Position numbers and translations under genes: made by a program | Shown here: positions 55,738 through 64,000 of the stretch, piece by piece | How the letters are laid out: each line of letters opens with the position of its first letter | Position numbering within the stretch: position 1 is the first letter of the stretch | Source: Bordetella petrii | GTDB lineage: Bacteria; Pseudomonadota; Gammaproteobacteria; Burkholderiales; Burkholderiaceae_B | DNA length: 64,000 nucleotides | NCBI GenBank assembly: GCA_017745595.1 | Contig: WMBV01000005.1 | Span: 124,001 to 188,000 of the forward strand | Direction of reading: 5' to 3' | Notes under the pieces: model-generated | What the model was told of the DNA's origin: nothing | Database searches by the model: none | Seen by the model: the letters and a program-made list of their open reading frames with translations, nothing else

Positions 55738-57932
55738 ACAAGACGGCGCAGACCGCCCCACCCGGCCTGGAGCCGGCGCTGCAAGAGGCCCTGCTGGCGG
55801 GCCGCCATCCCGACGCCTTCGGCGTGCTGGGCCCGCACGCGGTGGGCGACCGCACGGTGCTGCGGGTGCTGCTGCCCGGATCGCAGAGCGCGCAGGCCCT
55901 GTTCGCCGACGGCGCTACGCTGGACCTGCCGCCCGTGGGCGACGGCCTGTACGTGGCGGACATCACCCGCCATTGCGCCGCCGGGCGACCGGCGTACCGG
56001 CTGCGCGTGCGCTGGCCCGGCGGCGTCGAAGAACTCGACGACCCCTACGCCTATGGCCCCTTGCTGGACGACACGCACCTGGGCATGCTGGCGCAGGGTT
56101 CGTGGCTGTATGCCGGACAATGCCTGGGCCCGCGCGCCTGCGAAATCGAGGGCGTGGCCGGCGTGCGCTTTTCGGTATGGGCGCCCAATGCCCGCCGCGT
56201 GGCGCTGCTGGGCGACTTCAACGGCTGGAACGGCCTGCGCCATGGCATGCGCCTGCGCCATACCGCCGGCGTCTGGGAAATCTTCGTGCCCGGCGTGGCG
56301 CCGCACAGCCGCTACAAGTACCAGATCCTGGGCGCCGACGGCGTCACCACGCTGCGGGCCGATCCCATGGCGCGCCAGACCGAGGCGCCGCCCGCCACGG
56401 CCTCGATCGTGCCCGATTTCAGCCCCTATGCCTGGAACGACGCGGCCTGGATGGACGGCCGCGCCGCCCGCCACAGCCCCGACGCGCCGCTGGCCATCTA
56501 TGAAGTGCACGTGGGCTCGTGGCTGGGCGAGTCCGTCTCGGGCCCGCTGTGGGATCGCCTGGCCGAGCGCCTGCCGGCCTACGCCCGCGCGCTCGGCTTC
56601 ACCCATATCGAACTGATGCCCATCATGGAGCATCCGTTCGGCGGATCGTGGGGTTATCAACCGCTGGGCATGTTCGCGCCCAGCGCCCGCTACGGCTCGC
56701 CGGCGGATTTCGCGCGCTTCGTCGACCAGTGCCACGCGGCGGGACTGGGCGTGATACTGGACTGGGTGCCCGCGCACTTTCCCAACGATGCCCATGGGCT
56801 GGCGCGTTTCGACGGCACGGCGCTGTACGAATACGCCGACCCGCGCGAGGGCTTCCATCCCGACTGGAACACGCTGGTCTACAACCTGGGGCGCAACGAG
56901 GTCAAAGCCTACATGATCGCCAGCGCGCTGCACTGGCTGCGCGATTTCCACATCGATGGGCTGCGGGTCGATGCCGTGGCCTCGATGCTGTATCGCGACT
57001 ACAGCCGCGCGCCCGGCGAATGGATACCCAACCGCTACGGCGGCCGCGAGAACCTGGAATCGGTCGATTTCCTGCGCGAACTGAATACGGTGGTGGCCTG
57101 CGAATGCCCGGGCGCCATCACCGTGGCCGAAGAGTCCACCGCCTGGCCCGGGGTGACCGCGCCCGCCGCGGATGGCGGGCTGGGGTTCGACTACAAATGG
57201 AACATGGGCTGGATGCACGACACGCTGCGCTACATGCGGCACGACCCGGTGCATCGCCGCTACCACCATCACGACGTCACTTTCGGCATGGTGTATGCGT
57301 ATTCAGAGCGCTACATCCTGCCGCTGTCGCACGACGAAGTGGTGCACGGCAAGGGCTCGCTGCTGGGCAAGATGCCGGGCAGCCATGCCGACCGCCTGGC
57401 GCAGCTGCGCCTGTACTACGGCTATATGTGGGCGCACCCGGGCAAGAAACTGCTGTTCATGGGCGGCGAAATCGCCCAGGAAAGCGAATGGAACCACGAT
57501 GCCGCCATCGACTGGGGCCTGCTCGACGACCCGGCGCGGCGCGGCGTGCAGCGGCTGGTGGCCGACCTGAACCACCTGTATGCCGAGCTGCCCGAGCTGC
57601 ACCGGCGCGACGCCGACCCGTCGGGCTTCGCGTGGATGGTGGGCGACGATGAAACCAACAGCGTGCTGGCCTTTGTGCGCACCGACGGACAGCATCACGT
57701 GCTGGCCGTGTGCAACTTCACGCCGGTGGCGCGCCACGACTACCGCATCGGCGTGCCGCTGGCGGGGCGCTGGCGCGCGCGGATCAATACCGACGACGCG
57801 GCCTACGGCGGCACCGGGCTGGCCGGCCCGGTACTGGCCGATACGCAAGGCGCGCCGGCCCACGGCCAGGCGCAATCGCTGTCGCTGACGCTGCCGCCGC
57901 TGTCCATGCTGCTGCTGCGGCACGAGGGGTAA
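55734..57932 (+). CDS. glgB: 1,4-alpha-glucan branching enzyme (GlgB)
   Basis: This 732-residue GH13_9 branching enzyme has two N-terminal beta modules (CBM48-type; [13 protein letters not shown] and [21 protein letters not shown]). The GH13 barrel carries [11 protein letters not shown], nucleophile Asp in [15 protein letters not shown] (~409), acid Glu in [11 protein letters not shown] (~465) and [15 protein letters not shown] (~531). It forms alpha-1,6 branches in the glucan extended by GlgE/GlgA. ATGA overlap with treS-mak and a short 2-base gap to glgX show tight coupling. Confidence 0.96.
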
Positions 57933-57934
57933 TC

Positions 57935-60045
<2,111 letters not shown>

Positions 60046-60049
<4 letters not shown>

Positions 60050-61866
60050 ACCCCGCGCACTCCGCCCCGCTGCCCGCGCCGGTCGACGACACCCTGCCGA
60101 CGTTCGGCGCGCATCTCATGCCCGACGGCACCACCCGCTTCCGCCTGTGGGCGCCATCGGCCCCGCCGGCCCTGGCCCTGGAAATCGAGGGCATGGCCCC
60201 CATCGCCCTGCGCCCCGACGCCCAGGGCTGGACGCAGGCTTGCGTGGCGTGCCCGCCCGGCACGCGCTACCGCTATCGGCTCGATGCCGACCGGACCGTG
60301 CCGGACCCCGCCTCGCGCCAGCAGGCCGACGACGTGCATGGCTACAGCATCGTCGCGCCGGCGGGCGGCTATGCCTGGTCGCATCCCGACTGGGCGGGCC
60401 GGCCGTGGGAACAGGCCGTCATCTATGAAGTGCACGCGGGGCTGGCCGGCGGCTTCGCGGGCCTGCGGCAACGCCTGCCGGAATGGGCGGCGCTGGGCGT
60501 CACCGTGCTGCAATTGATGCCCATCGCCGATTTCTCGGGGCAGCGCAACTGGGGCTATGACGGCGTGCTGCCCTTCGCGCCCGATACCAGCTACGGCACG
60601 CCGCTGCAGCTGAAAAAACTGATCGACACGGCCCATGGGCTGGGGCTGAGCGTGATGCTGGACGTGGTCTACAACCATTTCGGTCCCGACGGAAACTATC
60701 TATCGGCCTACGCCCCGGAATTTTTCCGCGACGACATCCAGACCCCGTGGGGGCCGGCCATCGATTTCCGGCGGCCCGAGGTGTGCCGCTACTTCGAAGA
60801 AAACGCGCTGTACTGGCTGACGGAATATCGCTTCGACGGCCTGCGCCTGGACGCCGTGCACGCCATCGCCAATCCCGAATGGCTGCCGCGCCTGGCCCGC
60901 TACGTGCGCGGCCACATCCCGGCCGCGCGGCACGTTCATCTGGTCGTCGAAAACGACGACAACCGCGCCTCGCTGCTCAGGAACGGCTACGACGCGCAAT
61001 GGAATGACGACGGCCATCACGTGCTGCACCACTTGCTGACCGGCGAAACGCAGGGCTACTACGCCGACTATGCCCGCGAGCCGGCCGCCATGCTGGCGCG
61101 CTGCCTGGCCGAGGGCTTTGTCTACCAGGGCCAGCCCACCTTGCGCGATGCCGCGCGGCATCGCGGCGAGCCCTCGGCCGGGCTGCCGCCCACCGCATTC
61201 GTGCTGTTTCTGCAGAACCACGACCAGACCGGCAACCGCGCCTTCGGCGAGCGCCTGCTGGCCCTGGCGGCCCGGCGCCCCGCCGCGCTGCGCGCCGCCG
61301 TGGCCCTGCAATTGCTGGCCCCGCAAATCCCCTTGATATTCATGGGCGAAGAACGCGGCTCGCCCGCGCCCTTTCTGTATTTCACCGACTATCGCGATCC
61401 GGCGCTGGCGCAGGCGGTGCGCGACGGCCGGCAGCGCGAGTTCGACCTGGCCGCCCAGGCCGGACCCGGCGCGGCCAAGACCCTGCCCGACCCGAATCAG
61501 GCGGCCACCTATGCCGCCAGCTACCCCTGGGTGGACAGCGCCGAAGCCGCCCAATGGCACGACTATTACCAGGCCTTGCTGGCCGTGCGGCTGCGCATGA
61601 TCGTGCCGCGCCTGGCAGGCGCGCGCGCCGAGGCCGCCAGCGTGCTGGGGCCGTCCGCGGTGGCCGCGCACTGGCGCATGAACGATGGCGCGCGCCTGTC
61701 GCTGTATGTGAACCTGGGCGACTCGGACGCGCGGGTGCCACAGCGGGAGCCGCCGGGCGACGGCGCCGTGCTGCTGTTCCAGAGCTGCGCCGAGGCCTAC
61801 GAGGCACTGGGACGCGCATGCCTGCCCGCCGCATGCACGCTGTGCCTGCTGGAGGAGGCCCTATGA
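60046..61866 (+). CDS. treZ: Malto-oligosyltrehalose trehalohydrolase (TreZ)
   Basis: This 606-residue GH13_10 enzyme releases free trehalose from maltooligosyl-trehalose made by TreY. It has an N-terminal CBM48-like domain (FRLWAPSAPPALALEIEG) and a barrel with LDVVYNHFGPDGNYL, nucleophile Asp in GLRLDAVHAI (~265), acid Glu in LVVENDDN (~301) and FLQNHDQTGNRAFGERL (~391). The GFEYHWGPDG-like family residues are less clear. Start ATG 60046 overlaps the glgX stop by four bases. Confidence 0.93.
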
Positions 61867-63962
61867 AGCCCGGAGCGCCCGCCACCGACGCGCTGACTGC
61901 CCTGGCGGAAGCCGCCGGGGTGGCCCCGCGCTGGGTCGATGCCCATGGCCAGCCGCGCGAGGTGTCCGCCGACACCCTGCGCCCCGTGCTGGCCGCCATG
62001 GGCTTGCCGGCCGCCACGCCGGCGCAGGCGCGCGACAGCCTGGCCGCCCTGGAACGCCCCGCCGCCGGGCCGCCCGCGCTGCGCGTCGCGACGGCGGGCG
62101 AGCGCCTGCGCGTGCCGGGCGCGCGCGCCCGCCGTTACCGAATCCAGTACGAGGACGGCAGCCAGTACGACGGACAGACCGAAGACGACGATGGCCATGC
62201 CAGCCTGGCGGTTCCGGCCCGCCCCGGCTACCACAGCCTGGAGCTGGACGGGCAGTCGCAGGCCCTGGCCGTGGCGCCGCCCCGCTGCCCGTCGGCCGCC
62301 GAACTGCTGCAGCAAGAACGGCCGCGCGCCTGGGGGCTGGCGGCGCAGATCTACAGCCTGCGCCGCGACGATCCGGCCGGCCATCCCGCCGCGGCCGGCT
62401 ATGGCGATTTCGGCGCATTGGCCGAACTGGCCGGCCAGGCGGCCCGGCTGGGCGCCGACGCCTTGGCCATCAGTCCTGTACACGCCATGTTCAGTGCCGA
62501 GCCGGCGGCCTGCAGTCCCTATTCGCCCTCCAGCCGCCTGTTCCTGAACGCCCTGTACGCCGACCCCTGCGCGGTATTCGGCGCGGATGAAGTCCGCGCC
62601 GCCATGGCGGCGGTCGATGGCGGCGGCCGCGCGGCCGCGCTCGAGCAGGCCCCGCTGATCGATTGGCACGCCGCCGGCACGCTGCGCCTGGCCCTACTGC
62701 GCAAACTGTACGACGGCTTCGACCGCGCCGAGCCCGGCTTGCGCGCCGCCTGCGCGCGGTTCCGCCAGGCGGGCGGCGACGCGTTGCAGAGCCACGCCGT
62801 CTTCGAGGTCTTGCATGCGCGCCACCCCTGCGACTGGCGCGAGTGGCCCGGCACGCTGCGCGATCCGGGCTCGCCGCGCACCCACGGCTTCGGCGCGGCG
62901 CACGAACAGGAAGTCGGCTTTCATGTTTTCATCCAGTGGCTGGCGCGCGCCAGCCTGGCCCGCGCCCAGGCCGACGCGCGCGGCGCGGGCATGCGCCTGG
63001 GCCTCATCGCCGACCTGGCGGTAGGCACCGACCCGCGCGGCAGCCACGCCTGGAGCCGGCAGGCCGACATCATCGAAGGCCTGTCGATCGGCGCGCCGCC
63101 CGACCTGTTCAACCCAAGCGGGCAACAATGGGGCCTGGCCGCGTTCTCGCCGCGCGCCCTGCGGCAGCACGGCTACGCGGCCTTCATCGAGATGCTGCGC
63201 GCGGTACTGGCCGACACCGGCGGCTTGCGGGTGGACCACATCCTGGGCCTGGCTCGCCTGTGGGTCGTGCCGCCCGGCGCACCGCCCGCCGCGGGCGCCT
63301 ACCTGCGCTATCCGCTGGACGATCTGCTGCGGCTGCTGGCGCTCGAGGCCTGGCGCCATCAGGCCCTGATCGTGGGAGAAAACCTGGGCACTGTTCCGGC
63401 CGGCTTCAACGACCAACTGGCCCGGCACGGCATTCTGGGTACCAGCGTGCTGTGGTTCCAGACCGGCACCCCGGCCGCCGACGCGCCGCCCCAGTCGCGC
63501 GCCGCATTCCTGCCGCCGCGGGCCTGGCCCGCCGACGCCCTGGCCATGCCCGACACGCACGACCTGCCGACGCTGCGCGGCTGGTGGGAAGGCCGCGATC
63601 TGTATTGGCGCGAGCGGCTGCATCGCGAACCCGACGGCGCCCAGGCCCAGGCGATCTGCCGGGCACGGCGCACCGCGCTGTGGTCCAGCCTGCGCGCGGC
63701 CGGCCTGGCGCGCGCGGGCGACCCGCCGCGCGATGCCCCGGTCGCGGCCATGCTGGGCTACGTGGCGGCAACGCCGGCACCGCTGATGCTGGCGCCGCTG
63801 GAAGACCTGGCCGCCGTGGCCGACCAGCCCAATCTGCCGGGCACGGTCACCCAGCATCCCAACTGGCGCCAGCGCCTGCCCGCCGCCACGCGTGGCCTGC
63901 TGCGCGAGCCCGCGCCGCGCGCCCGCATCGAGGCCATCAAGGCCGCCCGGAGCGCGCCATGA
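61863..63962 (+). CDS. malQ: 4-alpha-glucanotransferase (amylomaltase, MalQ)
   Basis: This 699-residue GH77 enzyme disproportionates malto-oligosaccharides. An N-terminal domain of ~140 residues precedes the catalytic part; that domain is typical of the long proteobacterial MalQ. Key motifs are nucleophile Asp in GLRVDHILGLARLWVVP (~455), acid Glu in LIVGENLGTVPAGF (~505), and MPDTHDLPTLRGWW (~565). ATGA overlaps join it to treZ upstream and treY downstream. It recycles short glucans not used by TreY/TreZ or GlgE. Confidence 0.95.
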   Translation: MKPGAPATDALTALAEAAGVAPRWVDAHGQPREVSADTLRPVLAAMGLPAATPAQARDSLAALERPAAGPPALRVATAGERLRVPGARARRYRIQYEDGSQYDGQTEDDDGHASLAVPARPGYHSLELDGQSQALAVAPPRCPSAAELLQQERPRAWGLAAQIYSLRRDDPAGHPAAAGYGDFGALAELAGQAARLGADALAISPVHAMFSAEPAACSPYSPSSRLFLNALYADPCAVFGADEVRAAMAAVDGGGRAAALEQAPLIDWHAAGTLRLALLRKLYDGFDRAEPGLRAACARFRQAGGDALQSHAVFEVLHARHPCDWREWPGTLRDPGSPRTHGFGAAHEQEVGFHVFIQWLARASLARAQADARGAGMRLGLIADLAVGTDPRGSHAWSRQADIIEGLSIGAPPDLFNPSGQQWGLAAFSPRALRQHGYAAFIEMLRAVLADTGGLRVDHILGLARLWVVPPGAPPAAGAYLRYPLDDLLRLLALEAWRHQALIVGENLGTVPAGFNDQLARHGILGTSVLWFQTGTPAADAPPQSRAAFLPPRAWPADALAMPDTHDLPTLRGWWEGRDLYWRERLHREPDGAQAQAICRARRTALWSSLRAAGLARAGDPPRDAPVAAMLGYVAATPAPLMLAPLEDLAAVADQPNLPGTVTQHPNWRQRLPAATRGLLREPAPRARIEAIKAARSAP

Positions 63963-64000
63963 CGCCGCGCGCCACCGCCAGGCTGCAGCTGCACGCCGGC
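63959..64000 (+). CDS. treY: Malto-oligosyltrehalose synthase (TreY), partial start
   Basis: Only 14 codons are in the window (MTPRATARLQLHAG). ATG 63959 overlaps the malQ stop by four bases, and the sequence (P-R-A-T-x-R-L-Q) matches the usual N-terminus of GH13_26 TreY enzymes. Position after treZ and malQ, with no other treY seen, supports this. The call depends on the motif and context. Confidence 0.6.
   Translation, partial: MTPRATARLQLHAG

Overview
The window is GC-rich, densely coded DNA from a betaproteobacterium. Gene content, very strong G/C third-position bias and the look of the intergenic dyad repeats fit the Alcaligenaceae (a Bordetella- or Achromobacter-like genome); this is an inference without a search. 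No rRNA, tRNA, CRISPR, integrase or transposase was seen. The leftmost ~0.9 kb (partial MFS gene and its upstream DNA) is visibly less GC-rich than the rest.

Layout. 1-3.1 kb: transporters (MFS fragment, LysE-type exporter, NhaA). 3.3-6.1 kb: polar amino acid ABC importer and a universal stress protein, all on the minus strand. 6.4-15.4 kb: peptide/amide uptake module, with a serine hydrolase facing a GntR/FCD regulator, a five-gene Dpp-type ABC importer and an M20 peptidase. 15.6-20.5 kb: DUF411/CopB copper pair, large MscS-type channel, TerC/YjbE membrane protein. 20.8-25.6 kb: DUF3182, alpha/beta hydrolase, CinA-like protein, DJ-1/PfpI protein, topoisomerase IB and a small basic protein. 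25.7-37.4 kb: a 13-gene minus-strand run (BON and PRC-barrel proteins, then eleven genes, mostly joined by overlapping stop/start codons) encoding a sugar-polymer or glycolipid pathway with five glycosyltransferases, a carbamoyltransferase, a UDP-xylose-synthase-like enzyme, a PIG-L deacetylase, a GmhB-like phosphatase and an SDR. 37.7-43.4 kb: ABC exporter fused to a kinase-like ATPase domain and a receiver, YqjD-like protein, two small proteins, ThDP enzyme. 43.5-46.1 kb: two divergent sigma54 activators. 46.2-47.3 kb: MscS. 47.5 kb to the edge: a glycogen/maltose-1-phosphate/trehalose operon glgA-glgE-treS/mak-glgB-glgX-treZ-malQ-treY, with treY cut by the window end.

Two features tie the window together. 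First, from 20.8 to 47.5 kb nine intergenic sites resemble the sigma54 -24/-12 promoter; eight keep the diagnostic GG-N10-GC spacing, and eight lie only 35-66 bases before a start codon. They precede the DUF3182 and CinA genes, the PfpI gene, the BON/PRC/glycan run, the YqjD/ABC-receiver genes, the ThDP enzyme, MscS and the glgA operon, and they surround the two sigma54 activator genes. I read this as one sigma54-controlled stress and envelope/storage-carbohydrate island. Second, nine clusters of a ~31-base palindromic element, mostly arranged as inverted pairs, lie strictly between genes and mark the boundaries of the functional modules up to 47.4 kb.
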